Shown here piece after piece: positions 18,327-24,757 of a stretch of DNA of 42,638 nt. Each line of letters starts with the position of its first letter. The stretch's first letter is position 1. The DNA comes from Labilibaculum sp. K2S (lineage in GTDB: Bacteria > Bacteroidota > Bacteroidia > Bacteroidales > Marinifilaceae): positions 35,310 to 77,947 of the forward strand of contig NZ_JAUCMW010000022.1 in assembly GCF_030372765.1 (NCBI RefSeq), written 5' to 3'. The position numbers and the translations under genes were made by a program. The notes below the pieces were generated by a model. It did no database searches. It was not told where the DNA came from and saw only the letters and a list, made by a program, of their open reading frames with translations.

Positions 18327-18334
18327 TATTTTTG
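18327..18334 (+). promoter_or_regulatory. Bacteroidota -7 box (TATTTTTG) before the glycosyltransferase gene
   Basis: Exact TAnnTTTG match 22 bases upstream of the TTG start at 18357. It supports that start and predicts a leader of roughly 15 nt. The -33 region is T-rich but without a clear TTTG. Confidence 0.55.
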
Positions 18335-18356
18335 AGGCACATAAACAAGCCTGAAT

Positions 18357-19490
18357 TTGGAAACAATAATTACTCTACCGACTTCTTTTAATCAATGGGC
18401 TATTCTCATTGTTCTCTTAATTTCTTTTTTCATACAGATATTATATCAACTTCGTTATATCCAATTATTCAAAAAAGAGAAAAAAAACAAGCACGATATA
18501 AAAACAGAACCTGTTTCCATTGTTATATGCGTGAAAAATGAAGAGTGTTATTTACAAGAAAATCTTTCCCTTTTTCTGGAACAGGAGTATCCCAACTTTG
18601 AGCTAATTTTGGTTAATGATGGTAGTGAAGATGAAACCGAGACAATAATTACAGAGTTTCAAAACAGATACCCTCATCTTCGCTCTACAAAAATACCTTT
18701 GGACGACAAATTTCATCATAACAAAAAGCTGGCATTAAGCATTGGAATTAAAGCTGCTAAAAATGAAAAAATAGTTTTCACCAATATCCGAAGCAAGCCT
18801 TCAAGCAGCAAATGGTTGCAAAAATTCGTAAACTCATGGGATAAAGGAGTACACATAGGCTATGCTAATTTTGAGAACAAAAAAGGCTTTTTTTACAATT
18901 TTCTGAAATTCGATTTACTCTCAAAAAATATTAAAAGTGCAAGTTTTGCTTCTTCAGGAAATGCTCATTCCGGAAATGGTGATAACCTAGGATACAAAAA
19001 ATCCGATTTCTTTGCAAACAAAGGTTTTGTGAAGCATTCCCACTTTGAGGCTGGATATGATCACCTAATGGTTTTTCAACTTGGTAAACTTTCCGGAGCA
19101 TCTGTGTGTCTTCAACCTGAAACCAAAATTAATCTGTCTTCGGTTTGTGCTTTTGACCAATGGATCAGAATCAACAGGCATTATTACAAATGCCGAAAAT
19201 ACCTTCCCTTTAAAATTCGTTTACTTATTGACTTAGAACCAATAAGCAAAATGATTTTTTATAGTATCAGTATTTACGCATTACTCTTCACACACTTATA
19301 CTTTTTCGTCGCAATTATATATTTAACAAGAATAATCCTGATTGGGAGCTTGTTTAAAATAAGTACCAGACATTTGAAGGAAGAAAATTTATTTTTATCT
19401 TCGTACTTATATGAGATTTTTGTGTTATTTTCAAAAATATATTTTTTGTTTACAAATTTCATTTTCAGTAAAAGCAACCAATGGAAATAA
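18357..19490 (+). CDS. Family 2 glycosyltransferase, membrane-associated, without a DXD motif
   Basis: A 377-residue protein with an N-terminal membrane segment (about 13-34), a GT-A-like domain from residue 50 (VSIVICVKNEE, then ILVNDGSEDET) and C-terminal hydrophobic segments (about 285-345, 355-370). Family 2 enzymes transfer sugars from nucleotide donors to polysaccharides or lipids. The first Asp (VNDGS) is kept, but where relatives read TDADCxP this protein reads FTNIRSKPSS (about 141-150), so the metal-binding DXD is absent. It may use a different donor mode or be inactive. TTG start, supported by the promoter box. The 3' end overlaps the sigma-factor gene by 10 bases. Confidence 0.75.
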   Translation: METIITLPTSFNQWAILIVLLISFFIQILYQLRYIQLFKKEKKNKHDIKTEPVSIVICVKNEECYLQENLSLFLEQEYPNFELILVNDGSEDETETIITEFQNRYPHLRSTKIPLDDKFHHNKKLALSIGIKAAKNEKIVFTNIRSKPSSSKWLQKFVNSWDKGVHIGYANFENKKGFFYNFLKFDLLSKNIKSASFASSGNAHSGNGDNLGYKKSDFFANKGFVKHSHFEAGYDHLMVFQLGKLSGASVCLQPETKINLSSVCAFDQWIRINRHYYKCRKYLPFKIRLLIDLEPISKMIFYSISIYALLFTHLYFFVAIIYLTRIILIGSLFKISTRHLKEENLFLSSYLYEIFVLFSKIYFLFTNFIFSKSNQWK

Positions 19491-20095
19491 ATCCTAACCT
19501 CTCGGAAAAAGCTCAATACGACTACAGGCTTGTTTTATCTGCTATTAATGGTACTCAAAAGGCATACGAAGAACTTTTTAAAAGATACAAAGATGCTATC
19601 TTCTTCATGTTGTTGAAAATGGTGAACAACAAAAATGATGCAGAAGATTTAACATTTGAAGCATTTGGGAAAGCATTCAAAAATATTCAACAGTATTCTC
19701 CAAAATATGCATTCAGCACTTGGCTGTTTAAAATTGCGTCCAATAACTGCATTGATTTTCTCCGGAAAAAGAAAGGCAATACTATTTCTATTGATGGGAA
19801 AGACGATTCTGAAAACGAGAGAAGTATATCGCTGGAATCCAACACACTAAATCCGGAACAAGAATTTATTAGAGACCAAAAAGCCAAAATAATGCGCAGT
19901 GAGGTCGGTCGTTTAAAAGAACGCTACCGAAGGTTAATTGAGTTGCGTTATTTTGAAGAATTCTCCTATGAGGAAATTGCAAAAGAATTAAATCTGCCTA
20001 TTGGTACTGTAAAAGCACAATTATTTAGAGCTCGGGAATTACTTTTTAACACTCTAAAAGATACTGAGATAAAGATTGATAAGAAAAAAGACTAA
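19481..20095 (+). CDS. ECF-type RNA polymerase sigma-70 factor
   Basis: A 204-residue sigma factor with region 2 (about 25-95, FKRYKDAIFFMLLKMVNNKNDAEDL and the FSTWLFKIASNNCIDFLRKKK promoter-melting part) and region 4 (about 135-195, RYRRLIELRYFEEFSYEEIA then LPIGTVKAQLFRARELL). This is the extracytoplasmic-function layout. No anti-sigma factor is adjacent, so how it is controlled is not visible. It starts inside the end of the glycosyltransferase gene (10-base overlap), so the two are translated from one message. Confidence 0.93.
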   Translation: MEINPNLSEKAQYDYRLVLSAINGTQKAYEELFKRYKDAIFFMLLKMVNNKNDAEDLTFEAFGKAFKNIQQYSPKYAFSTWLFKIASNNCIDFLRKKKGNTISIDGKDDSENERSISLESNTLNPEQEFIRDQKAKIMRSEVGRLKERYRRLIELRYFEEFSYEEIAKELNLPIGTVKAQLFRARELLFNTLKDTEIKIDKKKD

Positions 20096-20140
20096 GCAAA
20101 AGCCTAACTTCTTTTTCATTCGCATCTTCAAAATTTAGCC

Positions 20141-20148
20141 TATATTTG
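20141..20148 (+). promoter_or_regulatory. Bacteroidota -7 box (TATATTTG) for rsmG
   Basis: Exact TAnnTTTG, 24 bases upstream of the rsmG ATG at 20172. Confidence 0.6.
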
Positions 20149-20171
20149 CCAAGTTTAAATTTACATTTGGC

Positions 20172-20792
20172 ATGGAAATCATCAAAAAATACTTTCCCAA
20201 TTTAACTGAAGAGCAAGAACAAAAATTCCTCAGATTAAAAGAATTATACACTTTTTGGAATGAGCAAATTAATGTTATCTCCAGAAAAGATATGGATTCA
20301 CTATACGAACATCACGTTTTGCATTCGTTAGCAATAGCCAAGGTGCTTCAATTTACTCCCGGCACAAAGATAATGGATGTTGGAACAGGTGGTGGTTTTC
20401 CTGGAATTCCTCTGGCCATTCTATTTCCTAAATGCAATTTTTATTTAATCGACTCGATCGGGAAAAAGATAAAAGTTGTAACTGAAGTTGCGAATGCACT
20501 AAACCTTGATAATGTAAAAGCAGAACACATTCGCGTACAACAGGTTAAAGATAAATTTGACTTTATTGTAAGCAGAGCTGTTACAGCATTTCCAAAATTT
20601 GTAAACATGGTTCTTAAAAATAGTAAGGTGAAAGATCAAAATAGTTTACCCAATGGAATAATTTATTTAAAGGGTGGTGATTTTGAGGATCAAATCTCCG
20701 AATATGGAAGTAGAATCAGTGTTTACGAGTGCTCAAATTATTTCTCGGAAGAGTTCTTTGAGACAAAAAAAGTAGTACATCTTGATATTTAG
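20172..20792 (+). CDS. rsmG: 16S rRNA (guanine-N7) methyltransferase RsmG
   Basis: A 206-residue SAM-dependent methyltransferase that modifies G527 (E. coli numbering) of 16S rRNA. Motif I is MDVGTGGGFPGIPLAILFP (about residues 70-88). Other family features are FWNEQINVISRKD near the N-terminus, the HHVLHSLAI helix, and FDFIVSRAVTAFPKF. Length is normal. It is followed after about 100 bases by rpmH with its own promoter. Confidence 0.95.
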   Translation: MEIIKKYFPNLTEEQEQKFLRLKELYTFWNEQINVISRKDMDSLYEHHVLHSLAIAKVLQFTPGTKIMDVGTGGGFPGIPLAILFPKCNFYLIDSIGKKIKVVTEVANALNLDNVKAEHIRVQQVKDKFDFIVSRAVTAFPKFVNMVLKNSKVKDQNSLPNGIIYLKGGDFEDQISEYGSRISVYECSNYFSEEFFETKKVVHLDI

Positions 20793-20814
20793 TGAAAATA
20801 AAAGGGCTGATCTT

Positions 20815-20844
20815 TTTGTTACATTAAAAAAAACCCTATTTTTG
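20815..20844 (+). promoter_or_regulatory. Canonical Bacteroidota promoter for rpmH
   Basis: TTTG (20815-20818), an 18-base spacer, then TATTTTTG (20837-20844). This is the best promoter in the window: both boxes at consensus spacing, as expected for a ribosomal protein gene. The ATG is at 20896, giving a leader of roughly 45 nt. Confidence 0.8.
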
Positions 20845-20895
20845 CAATCCGAAATCAACGCATATAATAACTTTATTCGATAAAAATTTTTCGCG

Positions 20896-21054
20896 ATGAA
20901 AAGAACATTTCAACCTTCAAATAGAAAGAGAAGAAACAAGCACGGATTCAGAGAGAGAATGGCTTCAGCAAACGGCAGAGCTGTATTATCTCGCAGAAGA
21001 GCCAAAGGCAGAAAAAAACTATCTGTTTCCAGTGAACACAAACACAAGGCTTAA
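20896..21054 (+). CDS. rpmH: 50S ribosomal protein L34
   Basis: A 52-residue basic protein beginning MKRTFQPSNRKRRNKHGFRE, followed by RMASANGRAVLSRRRAKGR, the family signature; about a third of residues are Arg or Lys. It sits in the large ribosomal subunit. It is not next to rnpA, dnaA or yidC here but lies alone between rsmG and a PASTA protein, with its own promoter and terminator. Confidence 0.98.
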   Translation: MKRTFQPSNRKRRNKHGFRERMASANGRAVLSRRRAKGRKKLSVSSEHKHKA

Positions 21055-21081
21055 TTTTTAAATTAAGTTGACGATATACAG

Positions 21082-21113
21082 AAAGTAAGGAATTCTATAT
21101 TCTTTACTTTTTT
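21082..21113 (+). terminator. Intrinsic terminator of rpmH
   Basis: AAAGTAAGGAAT (21082-21093) pairs with ATTCTTTACTTT (21099-21110), one G-U pair, 5-base loop, followed by T bases. Confidence 0.8.
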
Positions 21114-21121
21114 GTATTTTA

Positions 21122-21179
21122 TAGAATAGACAATATTCTATTATTGATGAAGATGGAGTTCCGAGGGAGCTCTTTTTTT
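21122..21179 (+). other. Two further hairpins and a T-run after the rpmH terminator
   Basis: Hairpin TAGAATA/TATTCTA (21122-21140, 5-base loop) is followed by hairpin GAGTTCC/GGAGCTC (21156-21172, 3-base loop, one G-U pair) and seven T. This is either a backup terminator or a very short independent RNA. No promoter box is obvious between it and the rpmH terminator. Confidence 0.6.
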
Positions 21180-21251
21180 ATGGATTAATCTCAAATCAAA
21201 TAATTAGTTCTGGTTTGCTTCATTTTTTTCTATAATCTAAAAAATCTCTGC

Positions 21252-21259
21252 TATTTTTG
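21252..21259 (+). promoter_or_regulatory. Bacteroidota -7 box (TATTTTTG) for the PASTA-rluD-ddl cluster
   Basis: Exact TAnnTTTG, 78 bases before the ATG at 21337. The upstream -33 region is a T-run without a clear TTTG. Confidence 0.55.
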
Positions 21260-21336
21260 TAGAAAGCAAAAAAAAAGTAATTCAAGTAATATTTTCTTTT
21301 GTAAGTAGTTGTTTATAAAGAATACTAAAGCCCATA

Positions 21337-22170
21337 ATGAGGATGAGATCAGTAAATTTCTTCAAGAGTAAGCTATTTCTAATACAGATTGGAATCGCTT
21401 TATTAATTACAATAGTTCTAATTTGGATCACCCTAATTAGTTTAAGATGGTACACCCATCACGGAGAAGAACTTGAAGTTCCGGATTTGTATGGTATGAG
21501 TATTGAGGACGCCGGAAATAAACTGGAAACTGAGCAATTGGTTTTCTCTATCTACGATTCCATATACAACCCAAAATTTGCTCCAGGCACTGTTCTTGAC
21601 CAAAGACCTTTAGCTGGTGCAGTTGTAAAAAGAAAGAGAAGTCTATTCTTAACCATTAATGCCTACAAGCCTGAACAGGTTCGTTTCCCTAATTTGGTCG
21701 ATAATTCATTCCGGCAAGCCTATGAATTATTAATAACCAATGGGTTTCAAATTGGAAAATTAGAATATGCCGAAAATCAATTTTTTAACCTCGTACTATT
21801 TCCGAAATACAATGGCGATACAATACATGCCGGCAGTATGGTTGATAAAGGCGCAAGTATAGACTTGGTTCTGGGAAAAGGAGATAACAATGGAACTATT
21901 GCTCCAAACTTAATTGGAAAAACAAACTCTCAGGCAAAAGAAAAAATCATTCTATCCAATATGAATTTGGGAAGAATACAATTCGATCAATCAATTACCA
22001 ACCATTTTGATTCTATTCAATCCAAAGTATGGAAACAATATCCTTCTTTTAATAACGATCAAAGGATTCAACCTGGTTCTAAAATTGATATCTGGCTAAC
22101 ACGGGATTCGGCAAAACTACAACATGCTGATTCTCTGTTGCAACGAAGTTTAAGCAACATGCTTTACTAA
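21337..22170 (+). CDS. Membrane-anchored PASTA domain protein
   Basis: A 277-residue protein with a short basic N-terminus, one membrane segment (about 14-36) and three PASTA-like repeats outside it (about 45-108, 113-180, 188-257). Each has the VPDLYGMSIEDAGNKLE or PNLIGKTNSQAKEKI type of opening. PASTA domains bind peptidoglycan or penicillin-like ligands in kinases and PBPs, but no kinase or transpeptidase domain is attached here. First gene of a three-gene cluster with rluD and ddl (14- and 16-base gaps), and ddl makes the D-Ala-D-Ala of peptidoglycan, which suits a cell-wall role (inference). A second ATG two codons later is an alternative start. Confidence 0.85.
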   Translation: MRMRSVNFFKSKLFLIQIGIALLITIVLIWITLISLRWYTHHGEELEVPDLYGMSIEDAGNKLETEQLVFSIYDSIYNPKFAPGTVLDQRPLAGAVVKRKRSLFLTINAYKPEQVRFPNLVDNSFRQAYELLITNGFQIGKLEYAENQFFNLVLFPKYNGDTIHAGSMVDKGASIDLVLGKGDNNGTIAPNLIGKTNSQAKEKIILSNMNLGRIQFDQSITNHFDSIQSKVWKQYPSFNNDQRIQPGSKIDIWLTRDSAKLQHADSLLQRSLSNMLY

Positions 22171-22184
22171 AACAACTTAAAAAA

Positions 22185-23264
22185 ATGACTGAAAAAGAAC
22201 CATTAGATAATTTCAATGTTGACGGAGATCTGGATGCAAACCAGGAACAATACGAACATTTTCGTTTTGAAGCCGATCCTGGACAAAACCCACTTAGAAT
22301 CGACAAGTTCTTAGTTGACAGAATGTTAAATTCATCGAGAAATAAAATTCAAGATGCCGCTGACAATGGAAACATTTTGGTAAACGATGTACCTGTTAAG
22401 AGTAACTACAAGGTGAAACCAAAGGATGTAATCACCGTTGTATTGAGTTATCCGCCAAGAGAAATTGAAATTATTCCTCAGGATATTCCTTTAAATATTG
22501 TTTATGAAGATGATGCTTTTTTAATCATTAATAAAGAGCCGGGAATGGTTGTGCATCCTTCCTACGGGCATTATTCGGGAACATTGGTTAATGCTTTGGC
22601 TTTTCATTTGCAAAACCTCCCCTTATTTAATGCAAAAGATCCTCGTCCGGGTTTAGTTCACCGTATCGATAAAAACACATCCGGGATATTGGTAATTGCC
22701 AAAACCGAAGATGCTAAAACCAAACTGGGCTTACAGTTTTTTAATAAAACCAGTGACCGTAAATACAGGGCATTGGTTTGGGGCAATCTTGAAAACGACG
22801 AAGGAACAATAACCGGTCATGTTGGAAGAAATCTTAAAAACAGAAAAGTTATGGATGTTTTCCCTGATGGTGAATATGGAAAGCATGCTGTAACCCATTA
22901 CAGAGTTTTGGAAAGACTTGGCTATGTAAATTTGGTAGAATGTATTTTAGAAACCGGAAGAACTCACCAAATCCGTGCCCACTTCAAAAGTATTGGTCAT
23001 CCCCTATTCAACGATGCTGAATATGGAGGAGATGATATCAGAAAAGGAACCACCTTTACCAAGTACAAACAATTTGTTCAGAACTGCTTTAAAATTTGTC
23101 CACGCCAAGCCCTACATGCTAAAACATTAGGCTTCAATCATCCGGTAACCGGAGAATATATCTCATTCGATTCGGAGATACCTGATGATATGGCCACTTT
23201 AATCCAGAAATGGCGAGATTACACCTCTAACAGACCTATAGAGGAAGAAGAAGAAGAACAATAA
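22185..23264 (+). CDS. rluD: RluA-family 23S rRNA pseudouridine synthase (RluD-like)
   Basis: A 359-residue enzyme. An N-terminal acidic tail (1-30) precedes an S4 RNA-binding domain (about 35-95, LRIDKFLVDRMLNSSRNKIQ). The catalytic domain has PGMVVHPSYGHYSGTLVNAL and HRIDKNTSGILVIAKT, with the catalytic Asp in HRID, and ends with GRTHQIRAHFKSIGHPLFND. It makes pseudouridines in rRNA, most likely the 1911/1915/1917 helix. The C-terminus is a Glu-rich tail. Middle gene of the PASTA-rluD-ddl cluster. Confidence 0.92.
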   Translation: MTEKEPLDNFNVDGDLDANQEQYEHFRFEADPGQNPLRIDKFLVDRMLNSSRNKIQDAADNGNILVNDVPVKSNYKVKPKDVITVVLSYPPREIEIIPQDIPLNIVYEDDAFLIINKEPGMVVHPSYGHYSGTLVNALAFHLQNLPLFNAKDPRPGLVHRIDKNTSGILVIAKTEDAKTKLGLQFFNKTSDRKYRALVWGNLENDEGTITGHVGRNLKNRKVMDVFPDGEYGKHAVTHYRVLERLGYVNLVECILETGRTHQIRAHFKSIGHPLFNDAEYGGDDIRKGTTFTKYKQFVQNCFKICPRQALHAKTLGFNHPVTGEYISFDSEIPDDMATLIQKWRDYTSNRPIEEEEEEQ

Positions 23265-23280
23265 AACTATAAGATGCCCA

Positions 23281-24252
23281 ATGAAAAGAACAATCGCTGT
23301 AATTGCAGGTGGAGATTCTGCTGAATTTGAAATCTCCCTGCAAACTTCAAATCATATTTTCTCAAGCCTGGATACTGAGAAATACACTCCTTACTTAGTT
23401 ATACTTAAAGGAACAGATTGGAATGTAAAAATCGACAATCGATATTACCCCATCGATAAAAATGATTTTAGTTTTAGTACTGATGATGGTAAGGTAAAGT
23501 TTGATTTCGCGTATATTGGAATTCATGGAACTCCAGGGGAAAATGGAATTTTGCAAGGATATTTAAAATTACTTGCTGTTCCCCATTCAACCTGCGATGT
23601 TTTTAGCAGTTCGCTTAGTTTTAATAAGCATGCTTGTAATTCTTACCTAAAATCGCTGGGCTTTAAAGTTGCCAAGTCTATTCTTCTTAAAATAGACCAA
23701 GACTATTCAACCCAAGCAATAAATGAAAATCTGGGCATGCCTTGTTTTGTGAAACCAAATGCAGATGGTTCAAGTTTTGGCATCACAAAAGTTAAAAAAG
23801 TTGATGAACTGGATGATGCTATCGCCAAAGCTTTTGGCGAAGGAAAAGAAGTTATCATCGAAGAATTCATTGACGGATTGGAATTCACCTGTGGTTTAGT
23901 AAAAACGAAAAATGAATCCCTTGTATTTCCCATAACAGAGGTATTGCCTAAAAAGGAGTTCTTCGATTACGAAGCCAAATACGATCCTACTATGGCTGAT
24001 GAAATTACACCAGCGAGAATTTCGGAAGAGCTAACACTTCAAATACAGAATTTATCTTCCGAAATTTACGACGCCTTAAAGTGCAAAGGAATTGTTCGGG
24101 TTGATTATATGCTTCGAAAAAATGAAATTTTCATTTTGGAAGCCAATACTGTTCCTGGAATGACTGCAAATAGTTTTATTCCTAAGCAGGTAAAAGCAAT
24201 GAATAAAGAATTAAAAGACATTTTGAGTATGGTGATTGAAAATGAATTTTAA
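23281..24252 (+). CDS. ddl: D-alanine--D-alanine ligase
   Basis: A 323-residue ATP-grasp ligase that makes D-Ala-D-Ala for peptidoglycan. Visible are the N-terminal AVIAGGDSAEFEISLQTS, GIHGTPGENGILQGYLKLL, the CFVKPNADGSSFGITKV ATP-binding segment, EVIIEEFIDGLEFTCG, and the C-terminal VDYMLRKNEIFILEANTVPGMT with metal ligands Glu and Asn. Length fits the Bacteroidota form. It is the last gene of the cluster and ends before an intrinsic terminator. An ATG sits right at 23281; no in-frame alternative is better. Confidence 0.95.
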   Translation: MKRTIAVIAGGDSAEFEISLQTSNHIFSSLDTEKYTPYLVILKGTDWNVKIDNRYYPIDKNDFSFSTDDGKVKFDFAYIGIHGTPGENGILQGYLKLLAVPHSTCDVFSSSLSFNKHACNSYLKSLGFKVAKSILLKIDQDYSTQAINENLGMPCFVKPNADGSSFGITKVKKVDELDDAIAKAFGEGKEVIIEEFIDGLEFTCGLVKTKNESLVFPITEVLPKKEFFDYEAKYDPTMADEITPARISEELTLQIQNLSSEIYDALKCKGIVRVDYMLRKNEIFILEANTVPGMTANSFIPKQVKAMNKELKDILSMVIENEF

Positions 24253-24298
24253 ATTGCATCACCACACATTTTAAGTTAATTTAAACACCTGAACTATT

Positions 24299-24346
24299 GA
24301 CAATTACAATACCTAACTAAATGAAGAGGGAATTGTCTTTTTTTTT
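24299..24346 (+). terminator. Intrinsic terminator after ddl
   Basis: GACAATT (24299-24305) pairs with AATTGTC (24331-24337), with a long loop of 25 bases, then nine T. Confidence 0.6.
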
Positions 24347-24454
24347 CATTTTTTTTCGCATTAAGGAAAGACTTGTAACAAAAGGAAAAGAGTCGTTTTT
24401 ATGAAAATCAATCAGACTAAATTTAAACTCTAAGTTCTTACTATCCAAAACTTT

Positions 24455-24573
24455 TTCAAAACCCTAACGTAAACAGATATAGATTTAATGAATTTATTCA
24501 ATTCATTATTTTCATAGTTAAATTTTAGGGTTAGTAATAGAACAAAAAGGAGGCCGGGGCAGCCTCCTTTTTT
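24455..24573 (+). ncRNA. Possible small RNA or transcript end between ddl and gcvP
   Basis: AACCCTAA (24460-24467) pairs with TTAGGGTT (24525-24532) and encloses a perfect hairpin AATGAATT/AATTCATT (24487-24507); the strong terminator at 24544-24573 follows. The layout resembles the RNA candidate at 9438-9634, but no good promoter box is seen (best is TAAATTTA at 24418-24425). A simple extra terminator is the other reading. Confidence 0.3.
24544..24573 (+). terminator. Strong orphan intrinsic terminator
   Basis: AAAAAGGAGGC (24544-24554) pairs perfectly with GCCTCCTTTTT (24562-24572), 7-base loop, T-run. The complementary strand also ends in T, so it could work both ways. No gene lies directly upstream on the plus strand. 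Confidence 0.85.
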
Positions 24574-24701
24574 GTGCGCCAAATTTCGTTTTCATTTATA
24601 TGAAACGTCCATGCCAAAGTGATTTTGACACACATGGGAATGATTATTCCTGCTTGGTAAGTTCCATATGGCAACTAAAAAAAAAAATTATAATCATATG
24701 A

Positions 24702-24735
24702 AAAAATCCGATGAGAATTAACTCACCGGATTTTT
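24702..24735 (-). terminator. Intrinsic terminator of gcvP
   Basis: AAAAATCCGATGAG (24702-24715) pairs with CTCACCGGATTTTT (24722-24735), 6-base loop. On the minus strand it ends in a T-run 23 bases past the gcvP stop. Confidence 0.85.
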
Positions 24736-24757
24736 AAATATTTATCTGATTGACTAG

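Larger units (their letters stand above)
24253..24757. other. 505-base convergent intergenic region with three hairpin terminators
   Basis: Between ddl (plus) and gcvP (minus) there is no convincing gene. It holds a ddl terminator (24299-24346), an orphan terminator (24544-24573) preceded by paired segments, and the gcvP terminator (24702-24735). A ten-codon frame at 24402-24434 is too short to call. Confidence 0.7.
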
